64,000 nucleotides of DNA from Quercus robur (Eukaryota > Streptophyta > Magnoliopsida > Fagales > Fagaceae): the NCBI RefSeq assembly GCF_932294415.1, contig NC_065545.1, positions 18,170,857 to 18,234,856 on the forward strand. Reading direction: 5' to 3'. Of this stretch, positions 1 through 11,317 are shown piece by piece (positions within the stretch are counted from its first letter, which is position 1; each line of letters opens with the position of its first letter). A model generated the notes under the pieces. That model worked only from the letters and a program-made list of their open reading frames with translations. It had not been told where the DNA came from and made no database searches. The translations under genes and the position numbers were made by a program.

Positions 1-643
1 AATTATATGTGAGAATATGTGTTGATCCCTTACCAGCAGGGGTTAGATGTTAGTATCCACTCACAGGATTGTATGTGAGAATATGTGATGAGTATATATG
101 ACATTGTTCTCTGATCAATTATATGTATGTGTTTTCTAATGATTTTGAGATGTGATTATATATGTATTAAGTGATTCATTATATGTTTTGGAATAATTAT
201 TTTTGATACCATTGAATGAGTTTGTGAAAAAAATCAAAATACTCGTGCTTTGCTTGACTCTATTCCGTTGTATATTCTGTATAATTACTTACTAGATGTG
301 TGGCTCACCCCATCAATTACTATTTTTCAAATTAAAGTGTAGTTGGGAATATAGAACCTTTGGATCGCTTTGTAAGGTGCAAGGTAGAGCATGGAAGTTG
401 TAGGCGATTTCAGTATTACTTGAAGACTTATAGAATTTTAGTTACCTTTATTTTGTAATTTATGTTTTATACAATAGAGATTATTTCCAATTTGTGGAGT
501 TTAGATTGTTGTAAGAGGTTTTTAAGAGTATTGTTTCTTTGGAGTATTAATTTATTTTGGATTAATTATGTTTATGGAGTTATATAAGTTTAGTAGGTTA
601 GTCATGCATCTGAATTCATGTTCCATGGATTTGGGTCGTGACA
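1..643 (+). mobile_element. 3' part of an LTR (Ty3/gypsy-like), fossil
   Basis: The sequence ends in GGGTCGTGACA at 633-643, the 3' end seen in many plant Ty3/gypsy LTRs, and the AT-rich lead-in with a 'gtgtggctcaccccat' box also looks like such an LTR. LINE coding sequence begins directly after it, so the LTR is a solo LTR or the edge of an element inserted into the LINE. The left end lies outside the window. The family is a call from memory of LTR ends. No coding part is visible. Confidence 0.6.
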
Positions 644-3600
644 CTCCCTCTCCACCTCCGTAAGCTTAGGTTGCCAAGACGATTTAGTAGGGTCTGTTTT
701 TGGTACACAAGAAAGGGAAGGCAAGTAAATTTTATTGAAACCACTTCTAATAAAAAACTTGATATCATCTTCCTCATGAATCCAATCACCCACTGCATCC
801 TTGATTGCCATAATTTTATTCCTCTTCCTTTTAACAAGAGTTGAGACATGATAAACGGAAGTATTACGGTCATCCTGAATCATCCAATTCACCCTGGATT
901 TCAAAGCCCATAATTCCTCTTCTTGATTCAGCACTACATCCAACTCCTTAAGGAGCTCATTTTCCAAATTAACAAGGAAAGTAGAAGGTTTTAAGGCTAG
1001 GGCCCTCTGAATACCATTGATCCTTGACATCAAGTTCTTTTTCCAAATGAAAATATTGCCAAACTAGTTTTTATTCCACTCCCTAGCTTTAAGAGTAAAA
1101 CAACTAATTGCAGCCTCCAGGTTATTATTACTTTCCCACGCCTGATGCACAAGCAGAGGAAAGGTAGGATCTAGCAACCAAGCAGTCTGAAATCTAAAGG
1201 ACGAACCTTACCAACATGGCATCTCGACTACATCTCCAACAAAAACTGGGCAATGATCCGAGTGGCATCGAGTGAGATGAGTTACTTTAGCTTCTGGATA
1301 CATCAAAACCCAGCTAGGATTCACAAAATACCTATCAAATCTCTCCTTAATCAAAGCCTGAACCTCCCTCCTATTAGTCCAAGTGAAACGAGGACGCAAA
1401 AAACCAATATCAATCATGTTGCATTTATCTAAACATTCTTTAAATAAGAGCGACCTACTAACACTCACCGCTCTTCCCCCAAATTTATCCTCATTTATAA
1501 GAGGTTCATTAAAATCACCTGCTATTACCCAAGGCATATTTTACAACTCAGCAACACTCATCAGATTCCATAAAATTTGCCTTTCGGAACTCCTAGGGCT
1601 AGCATACACAGCAAAAAGTAACCAGCTGTTCTTAGTGAAACGTACCTTCACCTAAGTGCGGATTTCCTGCTCTGTGCTAGAAAGTAAAGATATGTCAACC
1701 TTGTCATCATTCCACAGGACCTAAAGGCCTTCAGCATAGCCAATGGTGATAGTGTGGATAGCTCTATCAAAAGGCAACAAGTCCATGATTTCCCTTGCTC
1801 TGTCTCCCCCAACATGGGTCTCCATGACAATAAGAATAGCTGGATCATAAATCTGCACCAACTCTCTGACACGTTTCTTAAAAGAGGGCTTCAAAGCCCC
1901 CCTATAATTCCAAATTATAACATTCATCAGAAAACTTATAAGATGGGGTAGGGCATTCATCATAGAGAGGCCTCAGCTTCGCCTCCTCCCTCAAGTTCCA
2001 TCTGGTCTGCTTCAAGACCTCCCTCGTCTGACCCTCTCCTGGTTACAATGTTGCCATGTGCTGTAGAACCCCCATATCCAATTCCTGTAAGGCTAACAGT
2101 AGATTGAAGCCCACTATTGGATAGAAAACTTGAATCAGACTCATGGCAGGCTTTTCCCCATTGTGAATGTAGCTATCAGATGCCCCTCTAGCATACCCCG
2201 CTCCGTAAGACACTCCAAGGCTCCTTGATCTTGGCGCTGAACCACCCATGGTTCAGGATGGTCGAATCACGGTCAAGACAAAATTCGGAATCTTCACTAT
2301 AGCGCCTTCCACATTTACTACCCATCTCTAATGTCGTGGTGGCTATGAGCTAAACGAGTTCAGGAGTTTTCGGTCTTGCCTTTGCAGCTTCTTCCCTCAC
2401 TCAATCCAACAAAAGCACCTTCCCTTTACTGACTGCTGGTGCCGAGCTTGGAATTCCTACCTTCACCGGTGCTAAAAAACTGCCCTTGGCTCGCCCTACT
2501 CTAAGCTATCTCCTTTTTACCCTTAACCGTGTTTGATCGTAAGGAGCTCTGTGTAGATAGAGTCCGACCTGTTTGAGTTTTTGTCTCCCCTACCTTATAG
2601 TTTCGGGCCGAGCTGGGTTAGGCCTGTTGAAAAGGCTTCTTTCCAATACTTTGAACCACAACCTCTATTTGGGCCTTATGCAATGCTACCGAGGAAGATA
2701 ACTTCCTTTTACTCTCTCTAGTTGGCCCAACTTGCACTTCAACCCTAACCGGACTTCCAGCCTCTACATTAACAGTACTTTTGAAGACAAAATCCTTAGT
2801 CAATCCAGGTGGGGTCCCACCACTCCTCTGATTTTTTGTCCCTTTCTTTCTACATGTAACCACTACCCACAACCCATACAAGTCTTCATGCACAGTCCCT
2901 TGCTCAGGTTCATGCACTGCTTTAGTGGTCCCCTTCATCCCCTTCAGACTGTTAGGCACACGCTTCTCGTGTGAGCTAAACCTCCAATCACCTTGCTCAT
3001 TTCTCCCCTCCTCCACGGACAGCGGTGCTTGCCGAACAAAATAAGGGCAATTTTCCTTCCTGTGGCCTATACGTCCACATCCAAAATAGAGTTTTTGAAT
3101 ACCTCTGTAGCTAATTTGTTGTTCTAATTTCCCTATCATAATCACAGTTATCAAAGGTTTCTCCACATCCACTTGAATACGAATTCTTGCAAATCTCCCT
3201 CTACTTTCAGTCGCCTTAAAAGTATCGATTCTTAGGATGTTTCCAATGGCTTTCCCAATGTGATTCAACACCTTCGCATTGTAGTACTCAATGAGAAGTT
3301 CATTTAATCTGACCTAAACAGCAATGGAAGACACATTTGCTAAAGCAAGCTTAAAATCCGACTCTCAAGGTCTAATGGAGAGGAAATGATCACCCACAAA
3401 CCACGGACCCTTCCTCAATACATTTTTAAAATCCTCCCTAAGGGAAATTCTTGTGAGGAAAAACCCATGGCCTAAATCCACACGCTCCAATCTCCCTACT
3501 GGTTTCCATAAAGCCAAGAGCTTAACCTGGAGAAACTTTAGCCCCACGGTACGTCCATACACCTTTACGATGAAAGCTCTCGTCCATGGCTTCCGAAACT

Positions 3601-3890
3601 CTTGCTTAAATTCCCTAGAGAATCTCACCGCAACAAGACCTTGCCTAAGTGTCTCCACTTCACCATCAGATTCAACGTCATCTTCCATAGCATCTTCAAG
3701 GCAGAAAGCTTGCATAAAAGCCCTAGGAACATCCCCCAAAAGTTTATCCTTAAATGAAGCATTTTGGCTCTAAGACCCCTCAGCGTAAGTAGGTGACACT
3801 GGGTTCAAGCTAAGATCATCATAGTAACCAGCATGACTCACGTCTTTGACCTTGTTCTTGCTACATGCTAGTTCCTCTTGTTCTTCGCGA
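644..3890 (-). mobile_element. L1-type LINE, 5' half (ORF1 and endonuclease), 3' half missing
   Basis: Read on the minus strand. ORF1 comes first (about 3780 to 2618): a DUF4283-type domain (RPWTRAFIVKVYGR-like, then WKPVGRLERVDLGHGFFLTR) and a zinc-knuckle motif GCGRIGHRKENC near 3090-3050 whose usual first Cys is Tyr. ORF2 follows: an endonuclease/exonuclease/phosphatase domain with IWNYRGA and METHVGGDRA (1963-1721) and AGDFNEPL and HSDHCPVF (1537-1208), then the linker before the reverse transcriptase (1033-650). Several frameshifts and stops split both ORFs, so the copy is dead. The reverse transcriptase and 3' end are absent because LTR sequence abuts at 643. Plant L1 copies usually lose the 5' end, so this is the reverse. 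The 5' limit near 3890 is approximate. Confidence 0.85.
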
Positions 3891-4982
3891 GAGAGAGAGA
3901 GAGAGCGTTCTGGTTCCATGTAGTTTGATATTTCCTTACAAAAGTTACCTTTGGTTGCTCATTGGACGTGGAATATGTGTAAAGACAAAATTTACTACAA
4001 AATTTATTGTAGCCTATGGCTATAACCTTACTCAATATCTTTGTATTGAAGGCGAATTTTGGTAAGTCCACCCTTGGAATACATCTTCTTATTATATTCT
4101 TTATACTTGCAAGATTTTTAGAAAATTGAAGATCAATAGTTATGTTATCAATAAATGATTTAAATTGTAAGTTTTTATAGTTTAAAATTACGCATAAAAT
4201 ATAAACTTATAGATCATATAGTAAATAATATCCGATTGACACAAAATTTTATGTGTATTAAGAGTGTAAAGAACATGCAATTCAACTATTAGATTTTCAA
4301 AATATGTAATAATGTCTATTTTATTGAGTATGAAGTCTTAGACTACAACCAATTTTGTAGTTAAATTTTGTCCATCTTTATAACTGTTTAAAACATACAT
4401 ACATTAAAAAAAGAAATTTTCATAAATTTGGGGGCCCTCCCAACATAGTGTGGCTTCGCATATTGACTAAAACAACTCTCTCTACGTGAATTTAGGGCAG
4501 GCCATTGGATAGCTTATCTTATCACCCAAACTTTGTGGAGAAGTATTGTTAATTACTTAGTCTAAAAGCCAACATATTTTGAATCATGAGATATACCAAT
4601 TTGCGTTATTTTTAACTTTAGATTTTATGTTAAAAGTTTTGTGGTTGGATGAAATTATTCAAATTATCTTTATGTCAAAAATTTGGGTTCAATTTTCCCT
4701 CCCTCACTTGTGGTAAGAGAATTATAACAAATAACAACATTACCACATTAGTAACTTTCTGTCAAGAGTCTTGGAATTTAATTGACATTTTTTCATACAT
4801 GCATAAAGTGTTTGGAGATCTAAAGGGGAAAGAAAAATTGTAGGGTTAGCAGGATATTGTAACTTTCTAAAAATTAAAAAAAATTAAAAAAAAAAAAAAA
4901 CTTTCTAAATCTATGTTAGTCCTATCCTGCTCTTCCATGTGATATCCAAAATAATCAAGTTCATACTATATTGCAACTGTTT
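3891..4982. other. Intergenic, AT-rich, no gene seen
   Basis: No supported coding region. A short (GA) run lies at about 3889-3904 and A-runs at 4870-4901. The short ORFs here have no recognisable domain. Confidence 0.6.
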
Positions 4983-4990
4983 CATAGAAG

Positions 4991-5807
4991 TAGGGCCGCC
5001 CTTCCACTAGGCCAATTAGGCAATTGCCTAAGGCCCCCAAGTGGAAGGGGGGCCCCAAAAAAAAAAAAAAAAAAGTTTCAGATGAATTACAAAAATTTAG
5101 CACATCCTTTTAACCAAAAAACAAAAATTTTGGTAGATCCGTTAAACATTGGTTCTAAACAAAATCATTACCCAAAAATAACATTATTATCCTCTAGACA
5201 AACCAAAAATCAACAAGATAAACTACAAATCTGGTTTAAGAGATTAACCACAAAACAATCACAAATCCAAACAAATAAAACAACTCAAATCCCTAAAAAT
5301 TTTACCGTTCCCTCTGCTCTCCGCCTCTCTCTGTCTCTTATTCTTTCTCTGATATTCTCTCCACTGTTCTCAACTGCTCAAGCAAGCTTCCTCCGCTTGG
5401 ACTGCCTCTCTCAACTGCTCAAGCAAGCTTTCTCCGCCTCTCTCATTCTTTCTCTAAATCTAATTCTCTACTGTCCACCTCTCTCAACTGCTCACCGTAT
5501 CAGGTATAAATATATGGCGCTTCGCTTGGCTAGTTGGCTTTCTCTTCATTTAATTTGTTAAGATAATAAGATTAGGCATTTGGGCCTGTTTTGTTTATGG
5601 CTGCCTGGACATTTCACTTTTGTTTGGGCTTTCAAGTTTTTTCTTTTTTAATAAAGCCTGTGTTTTTTTTTTTTGGGTTATAGATCGGATTTGTTTTGTG
5701 TTTTTTTGTGGGTGGGTCTTATTAATAAGCTTTGTGTTATAGCTGTGCTTAAATTTTTGTTATGCTTGTGCTTAAATTTTTTTTTTTTTTTTAATTTTAA
5801 TCTTGTG

Positions 5808-5845
<38 letters not shown>

Positions 5846-7096
5846 GTTAGTGGTAATATATTGAATAAGTCTTTATTTATGCAGGTTGAGATTGCTAAAA
5901 ACTTGTTATTGTTCGGTGAAACTACAACAATACTTTATATATAAATCAGGTTCTATTTCTCATTTGCTGTACACTTGAAAGTTATTTTTTATTTTAGTCT
6001 TTATAAATATATTGTTTGATTAGAAATGTCTACTAGAAAATATGCATCTAGATATGAAAAACTTTAAAAAAGAAATAAAGAAGAAAAATTAATTGAGTCT
6101 CAAAAAGGATTAATGGATAAATTTGTTACTAGTAATAAACAAAATTTAGATGAAAATATCACAAATGAGTAAGAAATTCACCAAAAAGAGTTAGAAGATA
6201 ATGAAATAATACAATTGCAAGATAACAATGATGTTCAATTTTGCAATACAACAAATCTTGATAATGAACTTCAAAATAATTTAGAAGAAAATGAAAATAA
6301 TGAGAAAATGGATTCACATCTACAATGAATTCATCTAAAAAAATTGCATTAGAAATGGAAATAGAACTTGTATTTCGTGAGAAACGTATAATTCATAGAA
6401 AGAAACAATTTGATGAAAATATTCATAATGAGACAACACATTCTGCTAAAGAATCTTTTAGAATTAATTATTTCTTATATATAGTAGATAAAGCAATTAG
6501 TTCAATTGAGAATAGATTGGAACAATTTCAAATATATGAAGATATTTTTGGTTTTCTATTTAACTTCACAAAATTGAAGCCACTAGATGATGATAGTTTA
6601 CAAAAATACTGTCTTAAACTTGAAGATTTTCTCAAACGTGATGTTTATTATGATATTGATGGTTTAGATTTATTTTCAAAGTTAAACGTTTTAAAAGAAA
6701 TTTTACAAATAAAATATTATACTCTAATTGACATACTAAATTATATAAAAAGATTAGATTCATTTTCAAATACATACATTGCTTATAGGATTTTACTAAC
6801 AATACTTGTTATAATAGCTTTTGCATAAAGAAGTTTTTCAAAATTAAAATTAATAAAATCATATCTAAGATGGACAATATCCCAAGAAAGATGAAGTGAA
6901 TTAGCTATATTATTGATTGAAAATGAGATATTAGAAGAACTTGAATACAAATATTTTATTAGTCAATTTGCATCTCAAAAGGCAAAAAAAGATAAATTTT
7001 AAATGAAATGTATTATAATATAAAAATATTAAATAAATATTAATTTAATTAATATATAAATATAAAAAAGACTCCATTATTAGTTATCCGGTTCTG
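4991..7096 (+). mobile_element. hAT transposon, internally deleted (TTF/ZMYM-type family)
   Basis: The element is bounded by an exact 8-bp direct repeat CATAGAAG at 4983-4990 and 7097-7104, the target-site size of hAT elements. The left end TAGGGCCGCCC and right end CCGGTTCTG form only weak, imperfect terminal repeats. Just inside the left end is the sequence around 'aggcaattgcctaaggcccc' that I associate with plant hAT ends. A coding remnant starts at 6026 (MSTRKYASRYEK) and carries a few in-frame stops. The frame 6325-6828 plus the following bases to about 7002 encode the hAT C-terminal dimerisation region (RSFSKLKLIKSYLR, SELAILLIENE). The central transposase core is missing, so it is a non-autonomous derivative. 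About 1 kb of CT-rich leader precedes the coding part. Confidence 0.85.
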
Positions 7097-7314
7097 CATA
7101 GAAGTAGCAATTAATAAACCACACCTACCAGCTGTTTGGCATCGAATTCAATTAGCACACAGAAAAGCATTTACTAGTCCTTTCTTCTACTTCTTTTTTA
7201 ACTTTTGAATGCCAAGTCGCACATACATTTACTACTAGTAAAGTACCAGCACATAACAAGCTTTCTTACACCAAACCTAACTTCGTATAATTAATTTACC
7301 AACAACCCTATTTT

Positions 7315-8511
7315 TCATTTTGGTTTCTTGTGAAGTCCCAAAACAGCAAAGGCCACAAGCAAAAGAAAGGCGGAAGAACCAATCAGGGACAGAACTAAGG
7401 CAGCAGTGAAGTGGTGACAAAAGGCACCAAACATATCACACACCTTTCTCCATTGCACGTGTGAGTTCCCGTCACGGCCAATGATTCCAATAGCAGCCGC
7501 TGCACCATTTGCAGAGAAGAGTAGTGCCATTATGACAAGGTCTAGAATGCTTAATACCAATACTACTGCATCTTGGTTGAAGCTTGAGCTGACTGCCAAT
7601 GAGTATAACAAAGATGCTGCTGCATATGAACATGCTATGGCATTTGATACCAAGAAGTACCTATATATTTGCAAGGGTAATAAAGAATTAGGGTCCCTAT
7701 TTGATACCAAAGCAATTCTTAGAATACTGTGATTAACATAATCTCTTTCAGAACATGGGAAGATGACAAGTTATAATCGGAAAGAACATTTTCACAAAAA
7801 TATACTAATAAACTTTTTTATGCATCAATCACGTATGGTCACATCAGTAGTTATGAAATACATTATACAAAATATTGTCCCTAAACTTATTGGACATCTT
7901 AAATTTTAATGACTCTTTTCAGTATGTGCTTATCAGGCTATCACATACGCATTAGTTGTCATAACATTTGTATTGTCAAATACCAAATGCTTAACGAAAA
8001 CATTAAAAATAAAAGGATTCTTTAAAAGCATATATCTTCAAAACCATAAAACTTTTTGTTATATTACATAATGCACTTTCTTTTATTTGTATTTTTGAGA
8101 TGAAAGCTATAGAGTTTATGATGACCTCAATAGTATAAACAAACACATGGTTTGATTTCTTCGGAAATAGAAGATCAATGATTGGACTATTTTCAGTGCA
8201 GTAGTGGCTAGGGATCCAAAAAGTTCTACATGGAATAATGAAATGAACCATAGCAAATATAAACAAGAAACAAGTTTGAGACAAGCTTACACAAAAGCAG
8301 ACATATACTGCCACTTTGCAGTGAATTGAAGATGCAAGGTGGGTAAGCTTGGTGTAATAGTGATAGGAACAATCTCGGTCTCCTTGCTAACACCCACCAC
8401 AACTGCTGCAACCAGTGTAAAGGCCAACGCAAAAAGTCTCAGGAAGGCATCAAAAACCCTTACTCTCCTTGGACTCTCTACCACCTTCACATCACTCCTC
8501 ACTCCATCCAT
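7315..8511 (-). CDS. CASP-like membrane protein (CASPL1 type)
   Basis: Two exons: 8511-8291 and 7660-7315, joined GT..AG (donor GTAAGC, acceptor ATATAG) with the split codon restored as Val. The product is about 188 residues, normal for the family. It has four predicted membrane helices (residues about 20-42, 75-97, 104-130 and 158-182), a basic N-terminus (SPRRVRVFDAFLR) and the MARVEL/DUF588 features: Arg in helix 1 (FLRLFA) and Asp in helix 3 (SILDLVIMALL). The stretch FSANGAAAAIGIIGRDGNSHVQW is typical of the CASPL1 group. CASP proteins form plasma-membrane scaffolds that direct local wall modification; most CASPL members have no assigned role. The start at 8511 is the first Met before the conserved N-terminus. 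The gene is divergent from the SWEET gene about 6 kb away. The subgroup is an inference. Confidence 0.88.
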
Positions 8512-10553
8512 GTTGTTGTGCTTGCTGTACTACTAGTTCTACAAGAGAAAGAAAATAAAGAGAGTAGAGCAAAGGCAAAGAGTTATACGAGAGGGTGAAA
8601 GACTGCATCAATGTAAATAAGATATTGGGAGAGAGTAGGTGGGAAAGTGAGGGAAGTAAAAGCTAGCATTGAAGACAAGTCATATGCTTGTTTTAAATAA
8701 CCATGAACAACATAGTGAAAACTATGCCAGTTCATTTGGTAAAAAGGTTTAGTAACAGTCACACTTGCAGGCTAATTAAACTACCTAGAATTATTCATGT
8801 CACGTAGAAGAGTAGAAGACTAGAAGGTGATAGCTAAAATATTTAGGTCTTGGGAAAGTTATGGGACTTATTTTGAAATGAACCCTGATGGTCTGCGTAG
8901 TCTAAAGACACAAATGTTTTTTCACATTTGTTAAAGTGGCATATTGTCATGCAGTGATTAGCGTAAATAAAAGTTTTCGTATGAAAATAATGCATCTCTC
9001 ACAGAAACTTATCATCTTAGTAATTTTGAAATATTTTGTATTTCTAACATTATTTGAGTGGCTTTAATATCAAGTATTAGAGGAGCCGATGCAATCTGCA
9101 TTGGTTAAGTCATAGCCTCATCCCCTCAACCACATCAAAAGGAATTTATTAGTGATTTCAAACCATGCAAAGTAATAGTTCTTAAACCAAACCAACGGTC
9201 ATGTCGTCAACCCCAAAGATTTGAATTCAAAAACTCAACCCATAAAAGAATCTAACCACAAGGTTGGGTTCGTGTGTGAATAGTCTACTTACTTGAGGAC
9301 CCACAAGAATGTGTTGTCACAATCATATATGATTTTGCATTTGTTGGAGGTTACTCTGAATGTGACAAGGGATTGTAGGTTCAAAACTAAACTGTATCAA
9401 ACATGCTAGACTTGTTTAATTAATCCATATTAATTTCGTCCATTATTATCTACACCTGCACACCGAATGGTCCATTCTCAAAGTACCTTGCAGTTTGCAC
9501 ATAATTTAGATCTAGGGTCTGACTGGGCCGTCACACTAAAGAAAATTATGGGCTTCAATCCAAAAGTACAGCCCATCAATATGGGTTTATAGTTATTTAA
9601 AATGCAAAATTTTGCTATAGTTCTGCTCAATATTTATCATTTAAATGTGAATTTTAACAAATTTATCATTTGATAACATTATTTTTTATATATATCCTGC
9701 AAGTTTGTAAAAAATTTCATAAAATTAAATATTAATAACTATGTCATCAATCAAAATTTTAAATTTTAAGTTTAAAATAAGTTTTTAAATTAAATAGTAA
9801 ATAGTATTTGATTGACACAAAATTTGATATACGTATTAAAAACATAATATTTAATGGGTTAAATTTTCAAAATATATAGCTATGTTAGTTTTTTTTAATG
9901 GGACTTACAGCCAAACTTTGTCTCAGTAATCATAACAAGAACTTATAGTGATATGACACTGTTATTAAATTATGTTTACATAATTAGGAAAGGCATTTGG
10001 CTATATGGGCTCTGGGATTTTTTTCCCACCCATTTTTTTTTTTTTTTGGGTCACCTGTTACAATGGACAAGTAAAACTAAAATAGGAGAAGTTTAGATGA
10101 AGGCTAAATTATGCCTTACAGCTTATAGATAACAGAATTATATTAAGCAAGGCTACCCAAAGATCAAACTGGAAGAAGCAAACCCAGCACAGGGAGAATT
10201 TACCAATTAAGTCAAATAATTAAAGGTTTTTGTTAATAAAAAAAATCACAATTGATCAGGTTGGATTGGTTAAATCATGAATCAATCTTATTATTTACTG
10301 TCCAAAGACTCCAAACCCCTTTGATTTGTTAAGATAATTGAATCAAATTAAACTATTTAATTCATTGGATTTGGGTGAATCAAACTCAATCAAAAAATAT
10401 GTAAAACTAGTTTATCAACTCAGTCAATTTTTCTAGGATAAAAATTCACATTTTTTTTCTTAAATACTCAATAAATTTGGATATTACTAATCAAAATATA
10501 GCATTTAGATTATTTAATATATACGTCAAACTGATAAGTGTAGGGACTCAATT
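8512..10553. other. Intergenic, includes the upstream region of the CASP-like gene
   Basis: No coding region is supported. The first few hundred bases should hold the promoter of the CASP-like gene, but no clear TATA box was identified. The stretch 9080-9330 has a faint dispersed-repeat look that I could not place in a family. Confidence 0.5.
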
Positions 10554-11317
10554 TGTAACGACCCCAAATTGATGTATTGGGTTCGAACGTTAAAGGCTCA
10601 AACAATAAATTTGTAGAGAGTGGGCTAAAAGGCTAGGCCTTGGTAAACGGACAATTGTTAGTTATGGTGTTCATGATGATCGCACAGGGGTGAACTGAGC
10701 GTATCCAAGAAGACGCTCTCCTCGGCACGGCCTGGGTGGCTCTAGTTCTTGGCCCTCGTCCAAGGGGTTTAATATTCTTATAACCCCTTTTGTGCTAGGT
10801 TTCTCTTTGGCGATACATCACTTTCCTTTTATACTAGCTTTTCCCCTCCCTCGAACGTCCACGTATAGGTTCAGCTTTATAGGGCTGATACTTGTCTTAT
10901 CAGCCCATACCCAAAGTGGTTGTAAAAGCTAAAAAGCATGGCTCTGTTAGGCACAGAGTACTTAATTGCAGTAATGGCAGTCTTTCCCTTGTTCTTTGTC
11001 GCCACACTGTTTAGGGGTCCTTTCTCCATTAAGGCGGTCAGGACGTTTGTTGGCGCATTCAATGCAGAGGTGACAGTTTTCCTTGAACTACTCCTACAAT
11101 GTACTCGCCTTTCCTTCTGGGAGCGCTCTGGCGGCCGCCTTTGATAGCATGCCGTTCCTTCCTTCTAGGTTTTGGGACGCCGAGGACAAGATCGTCCTCG
11201 GCTATATCTCTAAGCCATTTGGACTTTCGTTGCATGTCCTCGGCAACACCTCTCCTCGGCGTGGGACTTAGACCCTAATGGAAAGTGGGCCGGGATCACA
11301 AATTCTCTGGCCCCACA
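10554..11317 (-). mobile_element. Solo-LTR-like fragment related to the Tat-type LTRs, fossil
   Basis: Bounded by TG (10554) and CA (11317), reading TGTGGGGCC...GGTCGTTACA on the minus strand. It shares with the LTR at 21785-22584, in inverted orientation, the stretch around 'caataaatttgtagaga' and the repeated 'cctcggc'/'gaggac' words. No matching 5-bp flanks and no internal domain are seen. It is probably an old solo LTR of a related family; the exact ends are uncertain. Confidence 0.55.

Noticed and set aside
3868-4071. ORFs on both strands
   Set aside because: No domain, biased composition, no neighbouring exons.
10877-11271. Overlapping ORFs on both strands
   Set aside because: They lie inside the GC-richer solo-LTR-like fragment and show no domain.
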